Source: Gracilibacillus oryzae
Lineage (GTDB): Bacteria > Bacillota > Bacilli > Bacillales > Amphibacillaceae
NCBI RefSeq assembly: GCF_009498735.1
Contig: NZ_ML762445.1
Location: forward strand, 11,632-52,042
Reading direction: 5' to 3'
Length of the DNA: 40,411 nt
Shown here: piece by piece, positions 33,527 through 40,411 of the stretch
How positions within the stretch are numbered: position 1 is the stretch's first letter
Layout of the letters: each line of letters starts with the position of its first letter
Notes under the pieces: model-generated
Databases searched by the model: none
What the model was told of the DNA's origin: nothing
Seen by the model: the letters and a program-made list of their open reading frames with translations, nothing else
Made by a program: the position numbers and the translations under genes

Positions 33527-34154
33527 AATCCAACCTTTCTTTTCGCTTTGACGTATGATTAGCAAAGTCTACTTCAAATTGAAGCTGCTCTATATCATCA
33601 GAAAGAATATGATACAGGTCCTTTTCAATGGTAGTTTTCATCACTTTAATTGTGTGCCTAGTCTCTTGAAGAACTAGTTCCATCTCACTGCTTTTCTTCG
33701 GTTGTGTGGAGAGAAGCGCATACTTTTCCGTTAATTCGACAGCAGAATCCAAGTGGGAAAAATAGAATTCCTCTCCCTGATAGAATCGCCTTGGTTCTTT
33801 CTTTGTGACTTGATAGATCTTTCGGATGATACGCAATAAATCAAAGCTCTCTTTCAGAAAAGCCATTTGGCGAATCGACATAAGCGCTTTTTGCATACGA
33901 CGGATTTTTTGTTTGGCTTCCTGTAAATTCCTTCGAATATATCGATAATCTTTTATAGTCAACTGGTTCTTCTTTAGAAAACGAAAATAGATAACAACAG
34001 AAACCAGCCAATAGGTTATGCCGGCACCTGCCATAGCTATCAATGATGCATTCCAGTAGGACAAGTCAATTGCAAAAAAACTAACGAGCCATATCGTAAC
34101 CATCACTGGAAATGCAAGGAAGATACGAGCCATTACTGTTAGAAACTTATACAT
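33510..34154 (-). CDS. xpaC: XpaC family protein (5-bromo-4-chloroindolyl phosphate hydrolysis)
   Basis: A 214-residue protein with two N-terminal membrane helices (about residues 5-30 and 36-60) and a long helical cytoplasmic part rich in Lys, Arg and Glu (YIRRNLQEAKQKIRRMQKAL). Length, topology and adjacency to yaaN match the xpaC-yaaN operon of Bacillus. The name comes from hydrolysis of an indolyl phosphate dye; the true role is unknown and probably concerns the cell envelope. AGGAG lies 9 bases before ATG 34154. A sigma-W promoter lies about 40 bases upstream. Confidence 0.85.
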   Translation of the reverse strand: MYKFLTVMARIFLAFPVMVTIWLVSFFAIDLSYWNASLIAMAGAGITYWLVSVVIYFRFLKKNQLTIKDYRYIRRNLQEAKQKIRRMQKALMSIRQMAFLKESFDLLRIIRKIYQVTKKEPRRFYQGEEFYFSHLDSAVELTEKYALLSTQPKKSSEMELVLQETRHTIKVMKTTIEKDLYHILSDDIEQLQFEVDFANHTSKRKERLDYDDQQ

Positions 34155-34190
34155 CTTTATCGACTCCTAACTTTTCTATCTATTTTTAAT

Positions 34191-34216
34191 TACGTTTGAA
34201 ACAAATAAAAGTTTCA
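34191..34216 (-). promoter_or_regulatory. Sigma-W promoter of xpaC-yaaN
   Basis: On the minus strand TGAAAC (34216-34211), 16 bases, then CGTA (34194-34191): an exact match to the sigma-W consensus TGAAAC-N16-CGTA. From memory, the B. subtilis xpaC-yaaN genes belong to the sigma-W regulon, which supports the call. Confidence 0.8.
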
Positions 34217-34491
34217 TTTTTACTATGTGAAAAATAAAAACCTTTAATAGATACCAGTATCACACTTCTTTTGTTAATCATACTATATCTCAAATAGATT
34301 TTGAAAGATATTTCCATTAATAGAAAATAGAACGATAGCAAGCATTGTTTGTGTGAGAGGGGATATCATTCGTAACTTTTCCTAATATCCCCTAAAAGCG
34401 TCATAACTGGAATAAGAAATGAATTATGGACCATACTGAAAATAAAGAATGAAAAGGCATAATGCTGTGCTGTTAACAGGAGGTCAATCCT
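34217..34491. other. Spacer between xpaC and the propeller gene, with one hairpin
   Basis: No gene is seen. AGGGGATAT (34358-34366) and ATATCCCCT (34385-34393) form a perfect 9-bp inverted repeat with an 18-base loop and no T run, about 100 bases before the propeller gene. It may be a leader hairpin or operator. Confidence 0.35.
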
Positions 34492-35925
34492 TTGAAAAAT
34501 ATTGCGACACTGAGATCGTATAAAAAAATTATAAAACTGCCTATAAGTGCACGCCCGCAACTGAATCCTGATGATGTATGGGTGCCGGACGGCTATCAGG
34601 TAGAAGTGGTGGCTGCAGGATTATCGTTTCCAACTGGTATGGGATTTGCGGAAGATGGTTCCTTATACATATTAGAGGGTGGCAGTACATGGCCGACTCG
34701 ACCTGCCTTACCTCCAAGAATCCTGAAAATGGATTCAAGTGGGAATGTTGAAGTTTTTGCGGTAGAAACGTTAGGGGGACCTCGTGGGGTTACGTATCAT
34801 GATGGCTATATTTATGTCAGTTATAAGGGCGGTTATTTAGCAAGAATTGTCCGTTATGATGTAAAAACAAGAGAACGGGAAGTGTTGATTGAGGATATCC
34901 CAAGTGGTGGCTGGCATGAACCAGGTGGACCTGTTTTCAGTCCTGTGGATGGATTGATGTATTTTGCGAATGGCTCTGTCTCGCAAAATGGTGTTAATTT
35001 ACCTGCTGGTTTTACAGTTGACCTTGCGAAACATCCTCATGCCCATGATATTCCCGGTCAGGATGTTACTTTAACAGGGAACAATGTTACGACAAGAGAC
35101 CCATTGATGCCGTTTCCATTTCTGACTGAGACAGGACCATTTAAGCCATTTGGAACTCCTGCCAAAAAAGGAGAAAAGGTAAAAGGAGAGTTATGGTGTA
35201 CAACTGGACTTTGGCGTTCCAAGCCAGATGGCAGTGATGTAGAGCTGCTAGCCTGGGGAATACGCAATCCATATGGTTTGGCATTTAGTGAAGATGGTGA
35301 ATTATATGCATCAGATAATTGCCTGGAGGAAAAAGGGGAGCGTGCCATTGCAGGGGATCCAGATCGGATATGGCATATTCGTAATGTAAAAAGCCCTCAT
35401 GGAAGCATAAAAAAACCAGATTGGTATGGTTTTCCTGAGTTGAGAGCAGATGGAGTACCTGTTTGGGATGAGCGAGCGAAGCCGGAGAAAGGAATGCCTG
35501 CAGAACAATTAATTGAAGATCTGCCAGAATGGGCAGGACCGCCTGTTTATTTGGAAAAACCGCATTCTGCCATGACTAAAATGGATTTTTCGAGATCTGA
35601 CGAATTTGGATTCAGAGGGGAACTTTTTGTAACCGAATGGGGGACCTATGCACCACTAAATTCCCCGCATGAAAGGGATAAAGACAATGGTTTCCAAGTG
35701 GCAAGGGTTGATGTAAAGACAGGAAAGGCAGAAGTATTTTTGCGTAATAAACAGCAAAATGACCCGAACCGTCCTAAAGGTGGAATCGAACGTCCTGTTG
35801 ATTGCAAGTTTCATCCCGACGGAAAAAGCTTGTATGTGCTTGATTTTGGGCATTCTCCGGTAACGGAGGGGCTTGTTCAAGCATACGGCCATACTGGTGT
35901 ACTCTGGAAAATCACAAAAAAGTAA
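34492..35925 (+). CDS. Sorbosone/glucose dehydrogenase-like beta-propeller protein
   Basis: A 477-residue beta-propeller of the PQQ-dependent sugar/L-sorbosone dehydrogenase family. Repeats of the type GLSFPTGMGFAEDGSLYILE, GGPRGVTYHDGYIYVSY, GIRNPYGLAFSEDGELYASD and DCKFHPDGKSLYVLDFG mark successive blades. The start is TTG 34492 with AGGAGGT. There is no signal peptide or lipobox, unusual for a family that mostly works outside the membrane; either the protein is cytoplasmic or it leaves by another route. It lies 42 bases upstream of the all-alpha gene, with which it may form an operon. Substrate and cofactor use cannot be decided by eye. Confidence 0.75.
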   Translation: MKNIATLRSYKKIIKLPISARPQLNPDDVWVPDGYQVEVVAAGLSFPTGMGFAEDGSLYILEGGSTWPTRPALPPRILKMDSSGNVEVFAVETLGGPRGVTYHDGYIYVSYKGGYLARIVRYDVKTREREVLIEDIPSGGWHEPGGPVFSPVDGLMYFANGSVSQNGVNLPAGFTVDLAKHPHAHDIPGQDVTLTGNNVTTRDPLMPFPFLTETGPFKPFGTPAKKGEKVKGELWCTTGLWRSKPDGSDVELLAWGIRNPYGLAFSEDGELYASDNCLEEKGERAIAGDPDRIWHIRNVKSPHGSIKKPDWYGFPELRADGVPVWDERAKPEKGMPAEQLIEDLPEWAGPPVYLEKPHSAMTKMDFSRSDEFGFRGELFVTEWGTYAPLNSPHERDKDNGFQVARVDVKTGKAEVFLRNKQQNDPNRPKGGIERPVDCKFHPDGKSLYVLDFGHSPVTEGLVQAYGHTGVLWKITKK

Positions 35926-35967
35926 AAGAGAAACCTCTGTGTAAAATTTAATAATTTTAGGAAGCAG

Positions 35968-36522
35968 GTGTATGAATTGAGTGGGACAATCTTAATTGAG
36001 CTTGATAATGACTACTTGTCAGGGCAACTGGACATAGTAGAAAAGTGGCTGGAGCATACAGCCACAGCACAATATGTCCTTGTAGATAAGTTAACAAAAG
36101 CAGTGCCAAATATAGAGGAACCACATATCCGTGAAGCGATAGAAAAAATGGCTGATGCGAACGAGCATCATACGAATGGTGTGGAACAGCTTTTTTCGTT
36201 TATTGATCGAAAACAGAATCAAAAGTCCAATCAAGTATTAGCAACTGTTGTAGAAAAACTGGAAGAAGGTCTGATGAGATTTCAGGAGCTATTAGGAGGT
36301 GCTGTTGGATCATGGCAAGAGCTTCATCACTTACTGTTGCTTAATCAACAGGCAATGGGTGCATTTGCAGTAGTGGAGCAGCTGGGACTTTCGCTGGGTA
36401 TGAAAGAAATAGTAGATGTCAGTTTCTCCATTACCCATGAGAAAAAGATGCACCAGATCATCCTTCAGGAATACATGCTGGAGATGGCGCCGATTTCTAT
36501 TTTATATAAGGAAAATATTTAA
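35968..36522 (+). CDS. All-alpha protein, possible ferritin-like four-helix bundle
   Basis: A 184-residue soluble protein predicted to be four long helices. Glu/His residues face regular positions: VEKWLEH in helix 1, ADANEHHTNG in helix 2, WQELHH in helix 3 and THEKKMHQI in helix 4. That distribution hints at a ferritin-like fold with a possible metal site, but the classic ExxH pairs are not clear, so this is tentative. The start is GTG 35968 (AGGAAG) or the in-frame TTG 35977 (GCAGGTG). It follows the propeller gene closely and precedes a membrane protein gene. I do not recognise the family. Confidence 0.5.
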   Translation: MYELSGTILIELDNDYLSGQLDIVEKWLEHTATAQYVLVDKLTKAVPNIEEPHIREAIEKMADANEHHTNGVEQLFSFIDRKQNQKSNQVLATVVEKLEEGLMRFQELLGGAVGSWQELHHLLLLNQQAMGAFAVVEQLGLSLGMKEIVDVSFSITHEKKMHQIILQEYMLEMAPISILYKENI

Positions 36523-36591
36523 TATAACATCAATTGGTTCAGTTATATTTTTCATTAACCTGCATTATATAGGTACAAGGGAGGGATGGAA

Positions 36592-37170
36592 ATGCAAGAC
36601 AAATTAATTGGTAAGAGGCTGTTTCTAAAGGAGCATGGGATTACATCAGGGCAGTATTCCAATGCGGTAAAACTTGTTCTTGGCAGTGTTCTGGGTACAA
36701 TTGCGGCACTGTTGCAATCAGCCGGTTTGTTTGCTGGATTTGGTTATTTATTCAGTATGATGGCTACTGGACCTATTGTTCTGGCAACTATCCTTTCTAT
36801 CAAAATCGGGTTGATTACATATACCTCCACTGCCTTGTTATTACTTATTATTCAGCCATCAGAAATAGTTGTCTTTCTGTTTACTACAGGACTTTTAGGA
36901 GTTGGCCTGGGTATTGGCTTTAAGCTGTTAAAAAAAAGGATCCTTGTAACAATGACAGGAGCATTTTCCTTAGTGCTCGGGGTCATCGTTCTGCTGTATT
37001 TGTTCCAATTTCCCATCTTGGGCCCTGGTGTAACAGGCCCGCCTGGACTTTTCATTATATTGGGACTCAGCTGCTTTTGCCTTCTCTACAGCTGGATCTG
37101 GATGCGGATAAGCTTAGTGATGATGGTAAAGTTGGAAAGACAATATAGTCTTAGGCGAAGTCAGGCTTAA
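36592..37170 (+). CDS. Integral membrane protein of unknown function
   Basis: A 192-residue protein with about five membrane segments (from LVLGSVLGTIAALLQSAGLF at about residue 28 to FIILGLSCFCLLYSWIWM near the end) and a short basic C-terminus. ATG 36592 is preferred over 36586 because AAGGGAGGG then has normal spacing. The glycine-rich hydrophobic pattern recalls ECF-type substrate components, but no diagnostic motif is seen. It follows the all-alpha gene after 69 bases and ends at a strong terminator, so it may be the last gene of the operon starting at 34492. Confidence 0.55.
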   Translation: MQDKLIGKRLFLKEHGITSGQYSNAVKLVLGSVLGTIAALLQSAGLFAGFGYLFSMMATGPIVLATILSIKIGLITYTSTALLLLIIQPSEIVVFLFTTGLLGVGLGIGFKLLKKRILVTMTGAFSLVLGVIVLLYLFQFPILGPGVTGPPGLFIILGLSCFCLLYSWIWMRISLVMMVKLERQYSLRRSQA

Positions 37171-37193
37171 GTTTTAATTTAACTAAACGATTC

Positions 37194-37243
37194 CTGAATA
37201 ATAAAAAACAACCTTCATTAATAGGTTGTTTTTTATTATTCAG
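37194..37243. terminator. Very strong bidirectional terminator
   Basis: A perfect 21-bp stem: CTGAATAATAAAAAACAACC plus T pairs with its exact complement ending at 37243, around an 8-base loop. It has T-rich ends on both strands. It separates the plus-strand membrane gene from the minus-strand TetR gene. Confidence 0.85.
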
Positions 37244-37400
37244 CTTTTTCCGTCCCTTGCGGCGTGTTTTTATGTTTATAAATCTATAACTGTTTATTAT
37301 TCTATAGTAATCATTACTATTACTCGATTTGTGAAGAAGGCATTTTTTGTGAGACGCATACTTTAAGGCACCCAGCAATGTTGAATTTTCTAAAGTTTCC

Positions 37401-38273
37401 TCAAATCGTTTTCAAATAATTCCAGACAGCATTAGTGAACGACTGTATCTGTGTCGGTGTACGTGTTTCTTCAAATAATTTCAGAAACGGTTTCAACAGT
37501 TTCCGGACAACAATTTTTCTTACGCGATCACGTTCTAACTCACTCACGATTACATCAAACAGATCTTGTTGCTCTTCATTAAATTCATTTTGTGTGCGCA
37601 ATTGTGAGGCCATATCCATAATCTCTGATTTTGTTACAACTTTCTTATGGACATTTGCTTGAAGTAAGTCGATGGCAGAATTATTTAATATTGTGCTGCC
37701 TTTCTTTTTCATCTCGCGTATGAGCACTTCTACATAAGATAAAATCCTTTCGTTTACTTCCTCTAGTGCATATTGGCTGTTGGTCAGATTCAGTGTCAAT
37801 AACATATATTGCAGCATTCCAAAGTACAATACCGTTGCCTCTGTCGAATACTCTCGAATTTCTTCTCCCATCACATCTACCAGACGATTAGCCAGCCATT
37901 CCATTTCTATTACTCTATGTTGTAACACTAGCTTCTTTAAATCAGCTTGATTGGAATAAAGAATATTCTCAAATAATGCTCGTAGATTTCTTTCTTCATT
38001 CAGCTTCATTAATATTGTTATCTGCTCAATCAATACTGCCCGATCTTGCGGGTCCTTGCCGATTTGCATTGCCACTCTTTGTTGACTGGCATCATATCGG
38101 ATGTTCTCTAATATTTCTGCAATACAATCATTTTTCGATGAAAAGTAATTGTAAAAAGTTCCTTTTGATATATTGGCTTTTTCAATAATTTCCTGAATTG
38201 AAGTTTCCTGAAATCCTTTTTCGATAAACAGTTTCAAAGCAATGTCTGTTACTTTCCTTTTACGCTCGTTCAT
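37401..38273 (-). CDS. TetR/AcrR family regulator, long form
   Basis: A 290-residue regulator, well above the usual 190-220. The N-terminal HTH is clear (residues 5-50: VTDIALKLFIEKGFQETSIQ, then ANISKGTFYNYFSSKNDCI). The C-terminal extension (from about 190) is helical and highly charged (EEQQDLFDVIVSELERDRVR). It is divergent from a DHA2-type exporter, so it most likely represses that gene until a drug-like ligand binds. AGGAGG precedes ATG 38273. The extra length may give an enlarged ligand or dimer domain. Confidence 0.85.
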   Translation of the reverse strand: MNERKRKVTDIALKLFIEKGFQETSIQEIIEKANISKGTFYNYFSSKNDCIAEILENIRYDASQQRVAMQIGKDPQDRAVLIEQITILMKLNEERNLRALFENILYSNQADLKKLVLQHRVIEMEWLANRLVDVMGEEIREYSTEATVLYFGMLQYMLLTLNLTNSQYALEEVNERILSYVEVLIREMKKKGSTILNNSAIDLLQANVHKKVVTKSEIMDMASQLRTQNEFNEEQQDLFDVIVSELERDRVRKIVVRKLLKPFLKLFEETRTPTQIQSFTNAVWNYLKTI

Positions 38274-38301
38274 AGCATCCTCCTGCCTTTTCTATATTCA
38301 T

Positions 38302-38330
38302 ATTATACGTTGAATATTAGTGAAAAACAA
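38302..38330 (-). promoter_or_regulatory. Promoter of the TetR gene
   Basis: On the minus strand TTGTTT (38330-38325), 17 bases, then TATAAT (38307-38302). TTGAATATT (plus strand 38310-38318) lies in the spacer and recurs inverted as AATATTCAA at 38384-38392 over the opposite promoter, a possible pair of operator half-sites. Confidence 0.5.
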
Positions 38331-38357
38331 ATTAATTATACTTTTGGTATAAAAATG

Positions 38358-38386
38358 TTGCAAAAAATGAACTATGGGTTTAAAAT
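38358..38386 (+). promoter_or_regulatory. Promoter of the DHA2 exporter gene
   Basis: TTGCAA (38358-38363), 17 bases, then TAAAAT (38381-38386). The -10 overlaps AATATTCAA (38384-38392), the inverted partner of 38310-38318. The ATG is 46 bases downstream. Confidence 0.55.
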
Positions 38387-38431
38387 ATTCAAGTACTAAA
38401 TAAATCATGTATAGATAAGAGGGAAGATATT

Positions 38432-39934
38432 ATGAATACACAAATGAAAAAGACACCATATTTAATGATTAGTATATTGTTTGTAGGTGCTTTCGTCTCA
38501 TTTCTAAATAATTCATTATTAAATGTAGCATTGCCTTCCATTATGGTAGATTTAGAAATAAAGGATTATTCTACTGTTCAATGGCTGGCAACAGGATATA
38601 TGCTTGTCAGCGGGATATTAATTCCTGCATCAGCATTTTTGATTACACGTTTTTCGAACCGCAGTCTGTTTATCACTGCCATGACAATTTTTACGTTAGG
38701 TACAGCTTTAGCTGCTTTTGCACCTAACTTTGGGTTATTGTTAACTGGACGTATGGTTCAAGCAGCAGGTTCTTCCGTAATGGGGCCATTGCTGATGAAT
38801 ATCATGTTAGTAAGTTTCCCACGTGAGAAACGCGGAACTGCAATGGGTGTTTTCGGTATGGTAATGATTGCTGCACCAGCAATTGGGCCAACATTATCGG
38901 GATATATCGTCGAATATCACAGCTGGAGATTGCTTTTTGAAATGATCTTACCTTTAGCTATTATCAGCTTGGTTTTTGCAATCTGGAAGTTCCAAAATGT
39001 AATGGAACAAAATAAAAACGCGACACTTGATTATTTATCTCTCGTTTTATCCAGTCTTGGTTTCGGTGGAATATTATATGGGGTAAGTAATGCGAGCTCA
39101 CAAGGATGGGACGATCCAGTCGTCATATCAACATTAATAATCGGCGGAATCGGACTAATTTTATTCGTGATGCGTCAGCTTAAAATGAAAGAACCATTAT
39201 TGGATTTACGAACATATAAACATCCTATGTTTGCATTATCGTCTATCATTATGATTGTCAATGCAGTTGCGATGTTCTCGGGTATGATTTTAACACCTGC
39301 ATATGTACAGGATGTTCGTGGTATCTCACCACTTGATTCTGGGTTAATGTTATTGCCGGGTGCCCTTATTATGGGGATTATGTCACCAATTACAGGGAAG
39401 CTGTTTGATAAATTCGGTCCACGTGTTTTAGCGGTACTTGGTCTTGCTATTACAGGTGTTTCCACGTATATGCTTGCAAATGTGCAGATTGATTCAACTT
39501 ACACATACATCGTCTTTGTCTACTCTCTACGTATGTTTGGTATGTCAATGGTGATGATGCCGATTATGACAAATGGCTTGAATCAATTGCCAACAAAGTT
39601 GAATCCACATGGTACAGCAATCAACAATACTGCACAGCAAGTATCAGGAGCAATTGGTACAGCGGTTATGATTACAATTATGAACTCTGTTGCAACAACT
39701 AAAGGGGAAGAGTTGATGAGCAGTGTAGATCCAACAGCAGTAACAGAGGCTGCAGCTGCATCTATGACACAACAAGCGTTACTTAGTGGAATCCAGTATT
39801 CCTTCTATGTAGCATTAGCGATTAATATAGTTGCCTTTGTTCTAGCGTTGTTTGTGAAACGAGTGGACACGAGTGAGAAGACTGTAAAAGAAATTGAGAA
39901 GCAGGAAAATACTCAGGCAGAGCCGGCGGTATAA
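38432..39934 (+). CDS. MFS multidrug exporter, DHA2 family (EmrB/QacA/LmrB-like)
   Basis: A 500-residue drug:proton antiporter with 14 predicted membrane segments. Segment 1 has the DHA2 pattern FLNNSLLNVALPSIMVDL. WLATGYMLVSGILIPASAFL and the motif C-like GMVMIAAPAIGPTLSGYIVE are in place, as is the segment 2-3 region (LITRFSNRSLFI, a weak motif A). The C-terminus is polar. GAGGGAAG precedes ATG 38432. It is divergent from the long TetR regulator, a common arrangement for inducible multidrug pumps. Substrates are unknown. Confidence 0.9.
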   Translation: MNTQMKKTPYLMISILFVGAFVSFLNNSLLNVALPSIMVDLEIKDYSTVQWLATGYMLVSGILIPASAFLITRFSNRSLFITAMTIFTLGTALAAFAPNFGLLLTGRMVQAAGSSVMGPLLMNIMLVSFPREKRGTAMGVFGMVMIAAPAIGPTLSGYIVEYHSWRLLFEMILPLAIISLVFAIWKFQNVMEQNKNATLDYLSLVLSSLGFGGILYGVSNASSQGWDDPVVISTLIIGGIGLILFVMRQLKMKEPLLDLRTYKHPMFALSSIIMIVNAVAMFSGMILTPAYVQDVRGISPLDSGLMLLPGALIMGIMSPITGKLFDKFGPRVLAVLGLAITGVSTYMLANVQIDSTYTYIVFVYSLRMFGMSMVMMPIMTNGLNQLPTKLNPHGTAINNTAQQVSGAIGTAVMITIMNSVATTKGEELMSSVDPTAVTEAAAASMTQQALLSGIQYSFYVALAINIVAFVLALFVKRVDTSEKTVKEIEKQENTQAEPAV

Positions 39935-39944
39935 ATATATGAAG

Positions 39945-39980
39945 AAGACGCAGTGTCGAAGCAGATACTGCGTCTTTTTG
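39945..39980 (+). terminator. Terminator of the DHA2 exporter gene
   Basis: AAGACGCAGT (39945-39954) pairs perfectly with ACTGCGTCTT (39967-39976), followed by TTTG and further T-rich sequence. Confidence 0.85.
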
Positions 39981-40004
39981 TTTGTTTGTGTGTGAGTAAT
40001 CTCT

Positions 40005-40411
40005 GAGTTTGCTGTTAATTTTAATATAAAGCGGAAATCTGTGATGATCGCCCGGCAGATTTCCCGTTAATCCCGATAAAAGCGGGAAATCCCTGCCGGT
40101 CGCCCAGGAGATTTCCAGTTAATGTTGAGATAAAGCGGAAATCCATTATGATCGTCCGGCAGATTTCCCGTTAATCCCGAGATAAGCGGGAAAACGGTGC
40201 CGATCACTCGGCAGATTTCCCGTTAATCCCGATATAAGCGGGAAAACAGTGCCGGTCGCCCAGGAGATTTCCAGTTAATGTTGAGATAAAGAGGAAATCC
40301 GTTATGGTCGCCCGGCAGATTTCCCGTTAATCCTGAGATAAGCGGGAAAACGGTGCCGATCACTCGGCAGATTTCCCGTTAATCCCGATATAAGCGGGAA
40401 AACAGTGCCGG
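40005..40411. repeat. 52-bp tandem repeat array with 156-bp higher-order period, open at the window end
   Basis: Copies start at 40005 (diverged), 40057, 40109, 40161, 40213, 40265, 40317 and 40369 (cut by the window edge), with no indel between starts. Two kinds of unit alternate in a three-unit order: units 40109/40161/40213 repeat as 40265/40317/40369 with only 5 differences in the 147 bases visible. Most units carry TTTCCCG/CGGGAAA, and the 40161 and 40317 types also carry TGCCGA/TCGGCA, so the array is a ladder of hairpins. No frame stays open. It begins about 25 bases past the exporter terminator. Confidence 0.9.

Noticed and set aside
40005-40411. CRISPR array
   Set aside because: Repeats are contiguous at 52 bp with no unique spacers, and no cas genes are visible.

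Overview
The window is low-GC Firmicute DNA. Strong AGGAGG-type ribosome binding sites, frequent TTG/GTG starts, sigma-A promoters, cre-like operators, xpaC-yaaN, CvfB/YitL and YesL/Lpl-type sugar genes all point to Bacillaceae. The BCCT osmolyte transporter and the gene mix suggest a halotolerant relative of Gracilibacillus, Oceanobacillus or Virgibacillus; that placement is inference.

Layout. (1) 1-2665, minus strand: a three-gene operon of amidohydrolase, SelA-like PLP enzyme (DgaE family) and KDGP aldolase (DgaF family, cut by the window edge), with overlapping reading frames. (2) 3195-11126, plus strand: a sugar operon with a consensus promoter and overlapping operator, binding protein, two permeases, a TIM-barrel isomerase/lyase, two Gfo/Idh/MocA oxidoreductases and a YesL-like membrane protein. 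It has no glycosidase and no ABC ATPase. An ANT(6)-type nucleotidyltransferase and a GntR-LacI chimeric regulator follow. (3) 13737-19534: BCCT transporter, a small YfhE-like protein with a sigma-B-like promoter, a DEDDh exonuclease, a secreted stalk-domain protein, CvfB preceded by a structured leader, and a 74-residue membrane protein with an ECF-sigma-type promoter. (4) 19777-24877: a TPR plus dynamin-like GTPase of 908 residues, a decayed HEPN/MNT pair, and divergent LysE exporter and TrmB regulator. (5) 25356-32239: a second sugar-uptake locus, with a membrane-bound AraC regulator, Lpl-type permeases, binding protein and a second YesL-like protein. (6) 32360-34154: xpaC-yaaN under a textbook sigma-W promoter, with yaaN broken by one in-frame stop. 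(7) 34492-37170: sorbosone dehydrogenase-like propeller, an all-alpha protein and a membrane protein. (8) 37401-39934: divergent TetR and DHA2 multidrug exporter. (9) 40005 to the end: a 52-bp tandem repeat with a 156-bp higher-order period, running off the window.

How the genes work together. The two sugar loci share one plan: importer without its own ATPase, a DUF624 protein, and a local regulator. The first can be read as a redox-neutral glycoside-cleavage route in which one oxidoreductase makes a keto-glycoside, the TIM-barrel enzyme cleaves it, and the second reduces the product. Three stress-sigma promoter candidates (sigma-W, ECF and sigma-B types) lie in front of small or envelope-related genes. 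The items most worth following are the structured RNA before cvfB, the ECF-driven small membrane protein, the TPR-dynamin-like protein, the interrupted yaaN, the decayed HEPN/MNT pair and the terminal tandem repeat.
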